A stretch of DNA of 64,000 nucleotides, from contig OZ244879.1 in assembly GCA_965221295.1 (NCBI GenBank), forward strand, positions 930,001 to 994,000, in the 5' to 3' direction. Below the pieces are notes generated by a model. It had not been told where the DNA came from, made no database searches, and worked only from the letters and a program-made list of their open reading frames with translations. This document shows, one piece after another, positions 16,788-25,652 of this stretch. How positions within the stretch are numbered: position 1 is the stretch's first letter; every line of letters starts with the position of its first letter. The DNA comes from Bin87 sp965221295 (GTDB lineage: Bacteria; Chloroflexota; Dehalococcoidia; Lucifugimonadales; UBA3495). Both the position numbers and the translations under genes were made by a program.

Positions 16788-19241
16788 CTAGTCCAAACGG
16801 ATCGGATCGACTACCACTCGGCAATTGCGGGGCATGGACTCGCTGGCGAGCAACTCCCAGAGGCGACCGCCCCGCAGCAGCAGGCGCCAGCGATACCTTC
16901 CGCGGAGCCTTTCAGGCTGGCATGGCGTCGGGCCGATTACTTCGACGTCGCTGCGTCCTTCACGATCCACCCTGGAAATCAGCCGGGCCGCCAGTTCCTC
17001 CAGGGTTTGCTGAACGGCCCGAACGCTCAGGTCCGCGCAGGTAATTTGGGCAAGGCGGCTGAACGGGGGGTTGCCCTGCAACCGGCGCGCCCGCTCCTCC
17101 ACCTCAAAGAAGGCCTGATAGTCCTGCGCGGCCGCCGCCACGATGGCGTAGTGGTCTGGCTGGTAGGTCTGAATGATGGCGCGACCGGGCTGGTCGCCCC
17201 GGCCCGAACGGCCGCAAACCTGGCAAAGCAGCGAGAATGCCCGCTCTCCGGCCCGGAAATCTGGCAGATTCAAACCGAGATCTGCCAGCAGCGCCGCCGA
17301 CAGCGTAACGTTGGGCAGGTCCAGGCCGCGGGCCACCATCTGGGTGCCGATCAGGATCCGCGCTTCGCCGTTCGCCAAGCGATCCATGGCGCGCTCCAGT
17401 TCAGCGGGATCTCGCACCGTGTCCGAATCCCAACGTTCGATGCCCACGCCGGGATAGCGATTCTGCAATTCTGCCGCCACCGCCTCGGAGCCTGCGCCCA
17501 TTTCGCGGATGCGTCCGCCTCGACATTGTGGGCACGCTCGCGGCAGGCGGCGAGCGTGATTGCAGTAGTGGCATAACAATCGTCCCGTCTCAGCGTGGTA
17601 GGCGTACGAAACCGAGCACCGGCTACAGGTCACCACGCAACCGCACTCGCGGCACTGCATGAAGGCGGCGCTGCCCCGCCGGTTCAGAAACAGTATCGCC
17701 TGTTGTCCGGCGGCGATGGTGGAATCCAGCGCGTCAGCCAGGGTCCGGCTGAACACGCTGCGATTGCCTTCCCTCAATTCCCGCCGCATATCGACCACCT
17801 GAGCGGACGCCATGGAAATCGGGGCGCCGTCGAGACCCGGTACTCGGTCAGGCAGGAGCAACAGGTGGTGGCGACCGCGTAGAGCGTCGCGATAGGTGCA
17901 GACATCGGGAGTGGCCGACCCCATGACGACCACCGCGCCACACCGTCGGGCCAGCGCCAGGGCAGCGTCGCGGGCATGATAATACGGAGGGAATTCCCCC
18001 TGCTTGTAAGCGTACTCGTGCTCCTCGTCCACAATGATGAGACCCAGGTTGAACGTCGGCGCGAATAGCGCGCTCCTCGGGCCCACCACGACATCCGACA
18101 GCCCGTCGCGAATGCGCCACCATTGGTCAAACCGCTCGCGTTCTGAGAGGCGGTGATGCAGCGCCGAGGCGCGACCCGGGAACCGTTCGTTGACCAGGCC
18201 CACGGTTTGTGGCGTCAACGCGATTTCGGGCACCAGGTAGATCGCCTGCTTGCCCAACGAGATGGCGTGAGCAATGGCGCGCAGATACACTTCGGTTTTG
18301 CCGCTTCCGGTGACGCCGTGGAGCAGGAGGCTGCGTGGCATTGCATCCGGGTCGTCGAGCGTGGCCGTGATGCGGGCCAGGGCCGCTTCCTGATCCGGCG
18401 TCAGCAAGGCCGGCGGTACCGAGGTCGGGGCGGCCCCGGCCGGCGTGTCCAGCGCCGCGCGACGCCACTCTTCAGCGATCAAGCCGCGTTGGAGCAGGGC
18501 GTCAGCGGCGGCGCCGAACGTGGCGGCAACGCCGGTGGTTTCATAACCCGCGCTGGCTTCACTCACCAGCCGCAGCAACTCGGTTTGGCGGCGGGCCGTT
18601 GGTGGCGGGATCGCCGCGTCAGACGGGTCAGAAGGCAAATGACCCGGAATCAACAACCTACGAAAACGATGAGTGCGGGGACGCGGCAGGGTGACCGTTC
18701 TACGCACCATTCCTCTATCCACCAGTCGCTGCAAATCGCGGCGGGCGCCGTTGATGCGATTTGGGTTGGACTCGATGCGCTTCAAGAACTCAGGCTCGGC
18801 GCCGGCCCGGCCCGACTCGGCCAGTTCTCGCCAGGCCTCCCGAGTGGCCTCGCGGAACGACGCTAGGCTGGCGTCATCATCCACGCCCGACACCGCGGTC
18901 AGACTGGATCGTTGGTGGGCGCGAAAACCCGGGGGCAGCATGGGCGCCACAGCCTCGAAGGGCGAACACAGGTAAGTTTGGCCGATCCAAGCCGCCAACT
19001 CCAGTCCCAATGATCCAACCAGCGGCGAGGGCTCCACTGGATGCAGAATATCCCTGGTCTCCTCTTCGGGAACCGCCGAAGCGTTCGCCAGGCTTATCAC
19101 CACACCTTGCACGTAGTTGCGGCCGAATTGCACCCAAACCAACTGCCCCGGCTCCACTGCGAGATGGCGCGGGATCCGGTAGGAGAAAGTCTTGCCGGGA
19201 GGAATCCAATCGGCGTCAATTGCAATGTCGGCGTAGTTCAC
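16788..19241 (-). CDS. priA: Primosomal protein N' (PriA helicase)
   Basis: An 817-residue superfamily-2 helicase that restarts stalled replication forks. An N-terminal DNA-binding domain is followed by Walker A GVTGSGKTEV, the DEEH box (IIVDEEHEYAYKQ), SATPDVCT, and the eight-cysteine zinc region (CRECGCVVTCSRC ... CHYCNHARR ... CPQC). The C-terminal helicase half includes GTQMVARGLDLPNVT. Length is slightly above average. A strong terminator (19284-19326) separates it from rplS upstream, so it has its own promoter within the roughly 100-bp gap. Confidence 0.95.
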   Translation of the reverse strand: MNYADIAIDADWIPPGKTFSYRIPRHLAVEPGQLVWVQFGRNYVQGVVISLANASAVPEEETRDILHPVEPSPLVGSLGLELAAWIGQTYLCSPFEAVAPMLPPGFRAHQRSSLTAVSGVDDDASLASFREATREAWRELAESGRAGAEPEFLKRIESNPNRINGARRDLQRLVDRGMVRRTVTLPRPRTHRFRRLLIPGHLPSDPSDAAIPPPTARRQTELLRLVSEASAGYETTGVAATFGAAADALLQRGLIAEEWRRAALDTPAGAAPTSVPPALLTPDQEAALARITATLDDPDAMPRSLLLHGVTGSGKTEVYLRAIAHAISLGKQAIYLVPEIALTPQTVGLVNERFPGRASALHHRLSERERFDQWWRIRDGLSDVVVGPRSALFAPTFNLGLIIVDEEHEYAYKQGEFPPYYHARDAALALARRCGAVVVMGSATPDVCTYRDALRGRHHLLLLPDRVPGLDGAPISMASAQVVDMRRELREGNRSVFSRTLADALDSTIAAGQQAILFLNRRGSAAFMQCRECGCVVTCSRCSVSYAYHAETGRLLCHYCNHARRLPRACPQCRGGRIREMGAGSEAVAAELQNRYPGVGIERWDSDTVRDPAELERAMDRLANGEARILIGTQMVARGLDLPNVTLSAALLADLGLNLPDFRAGERAFSLLCQVCGRSGRGDQPGRAIIQTYQPDHYAIVAAAAQDYQAFFEVEERARRLQGNPPFSRLAQITCADLSVRAVQQTLEELAARLISRVDREGRSDVEVIGPTPCQPERLRGRYRWRLLLRGGRLWELLASESMPRNCRVVVDPIRLD

Positions 19242-19283
19242 GACGGTCTCTCAGTATCCGTACAACGGACGCTATTCCATGAT

Positions 19284-19326
19284 AAACAAAACCGCCGCAA
19301 CCGCGCCGGATGGGCGCGGGCGGCGG
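19284..19326 (-). terminator. Intrinsic terminator of rplS
   Basis: On the minus strand the RNA forms a 14-bp G+C stem (CCGCCGC + CCGCGCC paired with GGCGCGG + GCGGCGG, with a two-base bulge) and a 5-nt loop, followed by UUUUGUUUAUC. It begins about 20 nt after the rplS stop codon. This is the clearest terminator in the window. Confidence 0.85.
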
Positions 19327-19347
19327 CTCAAAGCGTCCTGACGCCCT

Positions 19348-19704
19348 TTACCGATTGCCGTAGGAGGTGCGCTCCTTGATGCGAGCGGCTCGTCCCTGGC
19401 GTCCCCGCAGGTAGTAGAGCTTGGCGCGGCGAACCTTGCCCTGCCGAGTCACCTCCAGAGATTCAATGAGCGGTGAATGCAGGGGGAACACGCGCTCAAT
19501 GCCAATGCCGGCCGTGATCCGACGCACGGTGAAGTTGGCCGCCGGGCCTTTGCCGTGGGTGCGCCGGATGCAAACGCCCTGGAACGCCTGCACACGCTCC
19601 CGAGCGCCTTCCCTGATGCGGAAATTCACGCGCACCGTATCGCCGGGGCCAAATTCTGGGATGTTCTCGTTGACTTCGGGGGGAACTAGTTCAGACGCTT
19701 TCAT
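19348..19704 (-). CDS. rplS: 50S ribosomal protein L19
   Basis: About 118 residues from the ATG at 19704. Family features: FGPGDTVRVNFRIREG, VQAFQGVCIRR, an ERVFPLHSPLIESLEV stretch and a basic C-terminus with KLYYLRGRQGRAARIKE. L19 sits at the 30S-50S interface. The frame is open to a TTG at 19728, but the family starts near the ATG and neither has a strong ribosome site. The usual neighbours (trmD, rimM) are not adjacent here. Confidence 0.95.
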   Translation of the reverse strand: MKASELVPPEVNENIPEFGPGDTVRVNFRIREGARERVQAFQGVCIRRTHGKGPAANFTVRRITAGIGIERVFPLHSPLIESLEVTRQGKVRRAKLYYLRGRQGRAARIKERTSYGNR

Positions 19705-19803
19705 GGCTACCACGTGGCGCGTGTTCAACGCGCGTCGGAGATTGCAATCGCAAGTGGGCGATGGGCCAAGATTATAGCACAGGCCCGGAAGCGGTCGCGC
19801 CGA

Positions 19804-20091
19804 TCAACCGCGGGCGATGGTCACATTCTCCAAATATACGATGCGGTCGTCTTCGACGACGGAGTACCAAATCCGAACTGTTCTTTGGTAGGTAATCACG
19901 CGCAGGTCGGAAATGAGATCGGCGTTTTGTGGGACCCGGTAGGGATTTTGCGCCAACAGGAGTTTGATTCCCGCCAAATCAGAGCCCGCTGTCATTTGGT
20001 TGATGTGACCATCGCGAACCGCATCCTTCCACCCGTCCGTGAATGCAGCCCATTCGCGGATTTCATATGGAGCTGCGTTTGCGCGCGACAT
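19804..20091 (-). CDS. Putative RelE/ParE-like toxin paired with Panacea antitoxin
   Basis: About 95 residues from the ATG at 20091 (a TTG at 20118 is also in frame). The C-terminal strand pattern VRIWYSVVEDDRIVYLENV resembles the last strands of RelE/ParE-fold mRNA interferases and gyrase toxins. Catalytic residues cannot be assigned with confidence. It overlaps the 3' end of the Panacea gene by 29 bp, so it is translated from the same message, antitoxin first. Toxin identity is an inference from fold pattern, size and partner; another small Panacea-associated toxin class is possible. Confidence 0.55.
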   Translation of the reverse strand: MSRANAAPYEIREWAAFTDGWKDAVRDGHINQMTAGSDLAGIKLLLAQNPYRVPQNADLISDLRVITYQRTVRIWYSVVEDDRIVYLENVTIARG

Positions 20092-20638
20092 CAACAGCCA
20101 TCCGTTGGGCTTCTTCAAGTTCGACAGCGCTCAACGGGGCATCAGAGAAACCAGCAAGTTCGTAGGGTATCGGTTCCCCGTCCTCGGTAGAAAGCCAGCC
20201 AAGCTCCTGGTGGGAGTATTCTTCGATGCCGGCGGCGTTGAAGTTGGCAAACCGCCGCAACTGTTCGTCCAAGATTGCGCATTCCGAAGCGGTCAACCCT
20301 TCCGGATTGGTCGGCCGGTTCGCGATCCATCGATGCCGTCGGTACACCCGATAAGCGCCAAGAACGTCTTCCTGCTGCACTTGCACATCGCCCGCATCCT
20401 GCATTTCGCGCTTTGATTTGTACCATTCGGACGGATAAGGTCCATGGGGATAATGCAGGTAAGTCGTGCCGGTTATGGGATGTCCAAGCTGGCGGTAAGC
20501 CGCGCAGTCGGCGTAGTAGAGCAGTTTCACCAGCTTGGTCTCGCCGAAGTTGGGGTCGGATTGAGACCCCAAAATCAGATGAACGACTGCCTCAGCCAGT
20601 TTGTCGGGTTGCTGCTCGAAGGTCTGTTGCTGCTCCAT
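20063..20638 (-). CDS. Panacea (DUF4065/SocA-like) domain antitoxin
   Basis: A 191-residue protein with the hallmark Panacea features: KLVKLLYYADCAAYRQLG near residue 40 and TGTTYLHYPHGPYPSEW near residue 60, matching the 'LxKLLYxAD ... G xxY..xxxGP.P..' pattern. Panacea domains act as antitoxins that neutralise many unrelated toxins. I chose the ATG at 20638 because GGAGG lies just upstream; the frame is open to 20914, but the extra 92 residues are low-complexity and overlap the NHL gene on the same strand. The toxin gene follows with an overlap. Confidence 0.82.
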   Translation of the reverse strand: MEQQQTFEQQPDKLAEAVVHLILGSQSDPNFGETKLVKLLYYADCAAYRQLGHPITGTTYLHYPHGPYPSEWYKSKREMQDAGDVQVQQEDVLGAYRVYRRHRWIANRPTNPEGLTASECAILDEQLRRFANFNAAGIEEYSHQELGWLSTEDGEPIPYELAGFSDAPLSAVELEEAQRMAVDVARKRSSI

Positions 20639-20747
20639 TCCACCGCCTCCTTTGGCTCGGAGTTGGCGCGTCCCAAGGCGGCGCGGCGATGCGGCGCTGT
20701 TGGGCGTCAATCCCCGGCGCTGGCCGGAATTAGATGGCCGACAAAAC

Positions 20748-21623
20748 CTACTGGCGCACGTACTTATCGACGCGCTCCTGCGCGCCCAACGCCATGTAGA
20801 TGTTGCCCTCGGCGTCCACCCAGCTGCCGTGAGCGGATTCGGAATCCCAGCGCGCCAGCACGTTGCCGTCCACGTCCATGATGCTGACCCGCGGCGACAT
20901 CCCGTTGACGCCACCCTCGCTGATGACCAACGCTCCCTCGCTGTCCACCGAAATGTCCAGCGGACGGCGCATGTCCTCCCACATTGACAGGAACTCGCCG
21001 TCGGGAGAATACACCTGCATACGGTTGTTCTCTCGATCGCACAGGTACAGGTTGCCGTTGGGATGGGCGACGATGCTGTGGGGCAGGTGGAATTCGCCCG
21101 GGCCGCCCTTGCCCGGCTCGCCCCACGATTGCTTCAACTGACCGTCCTGGGAGAAGCGGTGCACTCGGGCGTTGCGGTAACCATCGGATACGTACAGGTC
21201 GCCGTTGGGCGCTGGGACCAGCTCTGTGGGGTAGTTGAAAGGCCCCGCCGAACGCGGGCACACCTCGCCGGGTATCTCGCAGCCGGTGTCGGAATGGACG
21301 CCCCGCTCGCCGATGACCTGCAGCGGCTTGCCGTCCAGCGTGTAGATCACGCACACGGAATCTGTGCGATCAGTCAGATATACGATGTCGTCCTGGATGT
21401 AGATGCCGTGGGCTTCGTCAATGGCCCGCAAGCCCCAGGACCCCAGGTAGTTGCCCCGGGGTCCGAACATCAACACCGGCGGATCCTTGCGTTGGAACAC
21501 GTAAACCCGGTTCTGGGAATCAGTGGCCACCGCCGAGGCGTTGCCCATGGTCATCCCTTCGGGCAGGTGGGCCCAATCCTTTTCCAAAACGTAGGTGTAT
21601 TTGCCGGAACCTACGGTAGTCAT
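20748..21623 (-). CDS. NHL-repeat beta-propeller protein (peptidyl-hydroxyglycine lyase-like)
   Basis: A 291-residue protein made of NHL repeats: phrases such as GIYIQDDIVYLTD, LYVSDGYRNARVHRF, LYLCDRENNRMQVYSPDG and ISVDSEGALVISEG recur every 45-50 residues, giving a six-bladed propeller. The 'VSDGYRNARVHRFS' blade resembles peptidyl-alpha-hydroxyglycine lyase domains, but no monooxygenase is nearby and no signal peptide is seen, so the activity is open. AAGGAGG precedes the ATG. It is a paralogue of the gene at 59013. It has its own extended -10 promoter. Confidence 0.8.
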   Translation of the reverse strand: MTTVGSGKYTYVLEKDWAHLPEGMTMGNASAVATDSQNRVYVFQRKDPPVLMFGPRGNYLGSWGLRAIDEAHGIYIQDDIVYLTDRTDSVCVIYTLDGKPLQVIGERGVHSDTGCEIPGEVCPRSAGPFNYPTELVPAPNGDLYVSDGYRNARVHRFSQDGQLKQSWGEPGKGGPGEFHLPHSIVAHPNGNLYLCDRENNRMQVYSPDGEFLSMWEDMRRPLDISVDSEGALVISEGGVNGMSPRVSIMDVDGNVLARWDSESAHGSWVDAEGNIYMALGAQERVDKYVRQ

Positions 21624-21724
21624 ATCGCGACCTCCTTGCCAGGGCCGGGGAGAGCAGGTTCATTATTTCGCGGTGGGGGTTGTTGCGCGTGGTCTACTGG
21701 GCCACGCCAACGGCGTCAAGCGGC

Positions 21725-21733
21725 ATTGTAGCA
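21725..21733 (-). promoter_or_regulatory. Extended -10 promoter of NHL gene
   Basis: On the minus strand TGC-TACAAT: the -10 hexamer is at 21725-21730 and the TG dinucleotide at 21732-21733. The leader to the ATG at 21623 would be about 95 nt. No strong -35. Confidence 0.42.
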
Positions 21734-21807
21734 GACGCGAGGGGCTCGGGGAGGCGGGCTGCGGTCAAGGCGGGTTGCAGTATAGGTTGCTTCAGTCCAG
21801 ACCGGCG

Positions 21808-22680
21808 TCAATCGAAGAAGCCGCTGACGACATGGTCCCGTATCGTTTCGGCCACCAACGCCGGCCTCTGCAACGGAACGTCGTGGATGCTGTCTTCCAG
21901 CCACACTGTCTTGCTGCGGGGCAGCAGCGATTCTGCCCTGGCAATGGATTCCTCGCGTCGGAACCGACGTTCGTGAGCGTCCGGAGAAGATTGTCGCGCC
22001 GGCAGCAACAAGGTCGCGCATGCCAGCCGGGGGTAGAGGTCGCGAGGTCTGTGATCCCACAGCGCGTCGATGATGCGCAGGTGGTTTTCGCGCCGCAGGT
22101 TGGATTGAATCGTGCCGTCCTCCAAGACGCGAAAATTCGCCAGCACGGCTTCCGTAGTCGCCGGTGGGGCATTGGGACCGAACCGTCCGTTGGATTCCAC
22201 ACGCTCGCGCATCATCTCCAACGTGAAACCCGTGAAGATCGGTGGCGCCATTTCCTCGCGGGCTTTCGCCAGCGTCCAACCGGGGCGGCTGGAAATATCA
22301 ATCGTGCCGCCGTCCACGAAGATGAGGCCAGCGACGCGTTCGGGCCTGGCCACCGCCAACTCCAGGGCCACGTCTGCCCCCCAGGAATGCCCCACGACGA
22401 TCGCCCGATCCCAACCCAGGTCATCGAGCATGGCGGCGGCGTCGCCCACAACTGTGGCGAATTCGTACCCATCATCCACCTGGGCCGAGCGCCCGTGCCC
22501 GCGTTGGTCCATGGCCACGATACGAAAATCGGCGGCCAACTGGGGAGCCACCAAGTCCCAAATGTGGCAGGTGGAGGCCAACCCGTGCAGCAGCAGGATC
22601 TCGCGACCGGCGCCGCCCCAATCACGGTAGTGGAAGGGGAGACCGCGCAGCTCAGCAAAGAGGTCATCAGGGGAGGGCAT
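21808..22680 (-). CDS. Alpha/beta-hydrolase
   Basis: A 290-residue alpha/beta-hydrolase. LLLHGLAST gives the oxyanion-hole HG; GHSWGAD near residue 97 is the nucleophile elbow; an Asp follows strand 6, and the late His is in EDSIHDVPL. It is probably an esterase, C-C hydrolase or lipase-like enzyme of unknown substrate. Its ATG lies 14 bp inside the end of the restriction endonuclease gene, so it is translated from the restriction-modification message; whether this link is functional is unclear. Confidence 0.85.
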   Translation of the reverse strand: MPSPDDLFAELRGLPFHYRDWGGAGREILLLHGLASTCHIWDLVAPQLAADFRIVAMDQRGHGRSAQVDDGYEFATVVGDAAAMLDDLGWDRAIVVGHSWGADVALELAVARPERVAGLIFVDGGTIDISSRPGWTLAKAREEMAPPIFTGFTLEMMRERVESNGRFGPNAPPATTEAVLANFRVLEDGTIQSNLRRENHLRIIDALWDHRPRDLYPRLACATLLLPARQSSPDAHERRFRREESIARAESLLPRSKTVWLEDSIHDVPLQRPALVAETIRDHVVSGFFD

Positions 22681-23662
22681 GGGTAATCCTCAAAGTGTGG
22701 TTGAAAATTTCGTCGAAAAACTCGTCCTGGCGGCCTGAGATCGACAGCAACTCGACCAACAGGAAATCCTTCTCAAAAAACCGCCCTTGGTCCAATCGCC
22801 GGCGCATTTCGTCGGTTATGACGCCGGCGACCAAGAAATTTTTGCAACGGCGATTCGTTTCCATGGCCGATTGGGCGGATTTCTCGGCGGCGCCCAATCG
22901 CTCCAGAGCGCCAGCAGGGTCAATGCCACCCTTGATTTCTACGGTGGCCTCCAACGACGCGCCTCGGCGAAAGGCAACGTCGGGTTCTGAGCTGAACGTC
23001 ATCACAACACCATCGGCAAGCGCGTAGTCGCCGTTGGGAGGCGATGCCGGCAACGAATCAGCATCAGGATACTCCGGCGATACCAGCAAGCCATGGCGAT
23101 GCGCCAGTTGGAGCAATAAGCCGCGAATCCGCAGCTCGGGGATGCGTCCTGCCGTATTCCTCATCGAGCCATCAAACGAGATGCCCAGCGATGCGATGAT
23201 GTTGCGATACCCGTTTTCCAAAGTCCAATCCGTAGTGTTTTCGACTATTGACGAAATGACGCTGTTGTACAATCCAGACACTTGTCGCGCGGCTTCTTCA
23301 TTCACTTGCGGTTTTCGCCGCCGCTCTGTGGGGGAACGTTCCCAGGTGACAACGGACCTGGCTTGATTTGCGACCTCTTTGAGGGACAAACCGCTGATGC
23401 CGCGGTAATACAAGGAGACGAATGGTTCTTCTAGCAGGAAATCCGGGTGGCAAAATACTTGTGAAGGATTGGCAGTAAGTCTGAGCACGTGATCCCAAGC
23501 CCCTTCCGAAATAAGGTGGTCTGCGTAGGACGTGTCGAGGCTGAACCGGTGGCTCAATCGATCAACGATGCCCCGCGCCTGCAAATCCAGCCGCCGCTGC
23601 AAACTCCGGGTCAAGTCTGTCGAGCGCAACCGGCTGTTGGCTCGCCGATATTCAGCGGTCAT
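22667..23662 (-). CDS. XcyI-family type II restriction endonuclease
   Basis: About 331 residues from the ATG at 23662, which overlaps the methyltransferase stop as ATGA. Near residues 228-244 lies PD-(D/E)xK chemistry: EPDVAF, then VEIKGG (D228, E242, K244), followed by an ALERLGAAEKS helix as in the XcyI/Cfr9I family (recognition CCCGGG in characterised members). The assignment is from memory of this family and from the methyltransferase partner; the recognition sequence here is not proven. The frame is open upstream to 23758 inside the methyltransferase gene. Confidence 0.7.
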   Translation of the reverse strand: MTAEYRRANSRLRSTDLTRSLQRRLDLQARGIVDRLSHRFSLDTSYADHLISEGAWDHVLRLTANPSQVFCHPDFLLEEPFVSLYYRGISGLSLKEVANQARSVVTWERSPTERRRKPQVNEEAARQVSGLYNSVISSIVENTTDWTLENGYRNIIASLGISFDGSMRNTAGRIPELRIRGLLLQLAHRHGLLVSPEYPDADSLPASPPNGDYALADGVVMTFSSEPDVAFRRGASLEATVEIKGGIDPAGALERLGAAEKSAQSAMETNRRCKNFLVAGVITDEMRRRLDQGRFFEKDFLLVELLSISGRQDEFFDEIFNHTLRITHALP

Positions 23663-25092
23663 CGCTTCACCCACCAATAGACGCATTTGCGCAGTTCTCT
23701 GCGCCCGAACCGTCCCATCTGCTGACTGGCGTTTCCTTTGCCCCGGGCCAAGGTCCAAATCACTTTCGTTCTAAATCCGCACTGCTCGGCGATATCGGAG
23801 AGTATCAAATCGACCGGAACCTCCTGGCCATGGTACTGAACGTTATCGTTCACCATGAAAACCGACGCCCCAGGTTTGCAGACCCGCGCCAGTTGAACGA
23901 TCACGATCGACATCTCCATCAGATAATTTTGCACCAGCCGGATCACGTGTGGATTTGGCAACTCTCCCCGGCTTTTTGCCGCTCCGAGAGCCACGATTAT
24001 CTCGTTTATTGCCGCTTGGCGGTCAAACAGTGAAATGGCGTCGCTGTGTTGGACTTTCAATTGATCCCTTTTGGACCGATTCTCCACAGTCGCAGACAAC
24101 AGCTGTTGCCTCAACTCCCCGATGGATTGATTGTCGTATCCCAGCCAGGCTAATTCCAACGCATATGTTCGGGTATAGTCGTAACGATTGGCATACGGAG
24201 GCGAAGTTATCACGGCGTCAACTGAGTTGGCGGACATCTCCGGCAGGGCGTCGTAACAGGAACCTGAAACGATATTGACGCCGCCACCCCCATGGGTTCC
24301 GCCCATCATTGGCAAATCAGACGCAATGGCGTGCAACTTGGCGCGCAGAGAATCAGCATAGGAAAGGACGCGCCGTTTTTCCATCTTGGCCTTGAGGCGC
24401 CGACCGGAGCGGTGGTCCCACCGGAGATACTGGCCGTCTTTGCTGGTCCAACTAGCGTCCTCTAAAGCCGCCATCGCGGCTAAGTCCAACAGGTTGGTTT
24501 CTGGGCTGCAACGCGCTTGCTGGAGCCAACCTCGAGCCTTGGCGATCGCAGCTTCGTTCTCGTGAGGAAACGCCCGTTCGGTTATACGTAGGTGGGGAAA
24601 CCGTGAAACCTGTATGTTGTCCGAAAGACCCGGCGCTAAGACGCATTCTAGAAGTTGGTCAGAGAGCGTGCGGAAACGTTTGGCATCGATATCTACAGCC
24701 TCGACCAAACCCTTCGCCAATTTAACCGCCACCGGCAGAATCTCAATTCCGATGGTATGCCAATTGCTCTTCGCTGCCGTGATGGGAGCCACCCCGGTCC
24801 CCGCGAAGGGATCCAGCAGCAAACCCGGCCGGTTCAGGTGGTTCAACAGATGCCGCACCAGAGCGACGCTGAACCCTTCTTTGTACTTGAACCATCTGAA
24901 TCCCGCTACAGTCCGGTTGGATTGCCATGAAACCAGCGAGCGAGATAGATTTGGATTGACCACGATCCGGTCGCCGAAACGGGCCAGCAATTGGTCTCGC
25001 TGTTGCGTATCGTCGCGGCCACCGGATGGATCGTGAAGGGACGCAGCTTCCAACAAGCCTGTTGCGGCCGGACCGCTGAGCGATTCTGTCAT
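23659..25092 (-). CDS. DNA methyltransferase of type II R-M system
   Basis: About 477 residues from the ATG at 25092. The AdoMet motif LLLDPFAGTG lies at residues 91-100 and the catalytic TSPPY at 296-300, so motif I comes before motif IV. SPPY is typical of N4-cytosine (sometimes N6-adenine) enzymes, consistent with a CCCGGG-type system. About 130 residues between the motifs probably include the target-recognition part. The frame opens at a TTG at 25176, but that extension is not needed. It overlaps the nuclease gene by 4 bp, methyltransferase first. Confidence 0.85.
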   Translation of the reverse strand: MTESLSGPAATGLLEAASLHDPSGGRDDTQQRDQLLARFGDRIVVNPNLSRSLVSWQSNRTVAGFRWFKYKEGFSVALVRHLLNHLNRPGLLLDPFAGTGVAPITAAKSNWHTIGIEILPVAVKLAKGLVEAVDIDAKRFRTLSDQLLECVLAPGLSDNIQVSRFPHLRITERAFPHENEAAIAKARGWLQQARCSPETNLLDLAAMAALEDASWTSKDGQYLRWDHRSGRRLKAKMEKRRVLSYADSLRAKLHAIASDLPMMGGTHGGGGVNIVSGSCYDALPEMSANSVDAVITSPPYANRYDYTRTYALELAWLGYDNQSIGELRQQLLSATVENRSKRDQLKVQHSDAISLFDRQAAINEIIVALGAAKSRGELPNPHVIRLVQNYLMEMSIVIVQLARVCKPGASVFMVNDNVQYHGQEVPVDLILSDIAEQCGFRTKVIWTLARGKGNASQQMGRFGRRELRKCVYWWVKR

Positions 25093-25244
25093 TGAAATAT
25101 TTCCGGGGCGTCCGCCCTTGGCCGTATGTCCTTGCCGCACATTTTGGCCATTGCCATGACAATCGTCAATGACCAAACGTCACACGGCTCAACGACATCC
25201 CGTTTCGCAGTTCTGGCAACCCCGGTGTCTGCTTCATTGCGCCC

Positions 25245-25253
25245 TGCTATAAT
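25245..25253 (+). promoter_or_regulatory. Extended -10 promoter of ABM gene
   Basis: TGC-TATAAT (TG at 25245-25246, hexamer 25248-25253), a perfect extended -10. The leader is about 55 nt and contains AGGAGGAA before the ATG at 25314. Confidence 0.55.
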
Positions 25254-25313
25254 CCTTTTGGCCGCTACTCCCGCATCCATCCGGCCCTGCCGACCAACAG
25301 GAGGAACCCTAAA

Positions 25314-25652
25314 ATGTACGCCATCTTCGTCACCATCAATATCAAGGACGGGTACGCCGACGAGTTCGCCGCCGCCAGCCTAGGCGACGGCCAAGGCAGT
25401 GTCCGCGACGAGCAAAATTGCTTCCGGTTCGACATTCTACGCAGTCCTGACAACCCCAACCAATTTTACCTCTACGAGGTTTACGCGAACCGCGAGGCTC
25501 ACGCCACCCATCGCGAGCAGCCTCACTATGTAGCCTGGCGTTCTGCCGTTGAGCACATGTTCGACGGAGACCTCGGCCGTGTCGAAATGGAGACCGTCTT
25601 CCCCTCCGACGCGGGTTGGCGCGCCCAAAAGCCCGGACTCGTCAATTGGTAG
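25314..25652 (+). CDS. Antibiotic biosynthesis monooxygenase (ABM) domain protein
   Basis: A 112-residue single-domain protein of the ferredoxin-like ABM fold: MYAIFVTINIKDGYADEF at the N-terminus, then CFRFDILRSPDNPNQFYLYEVY and AHATHREQPHY, the family's conserved strand and His-bearing helix. Relatives (YgiN, LsrG types) act on quinols, autoinducer-2 or other small molecules, often without cofactor. AGGAGG lies 8 nt before the ATG. It is monocistronic with its own promoter. Substrate not known. Confidence 0.85.
   Translation: MYAIFVTINIKDGYADEFAAASLGDGQGSVRDEQNCFRFDILRSPDNPNQFYLYEVYANREAHATHREQPHYVAWRSAVEHMFDGDLGRVEMETVFPSDAGWRAQKPGLVNW

Noticed and set aside
20063..20914. 283-residue version of the Panacea protein
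   Set aside because: The first 92 residues are low-complexity Trp/Arg/Ser-rich and overlap the NHL gene; the ATG at 20638 has a good ribosome site.
23659..25176. 505-residue version of the methyltransferase from TTG 25176
   Set aside because: The extra N-terminus shows no domain and has no better ribosome site; ATG 25092 is closer to the family start.
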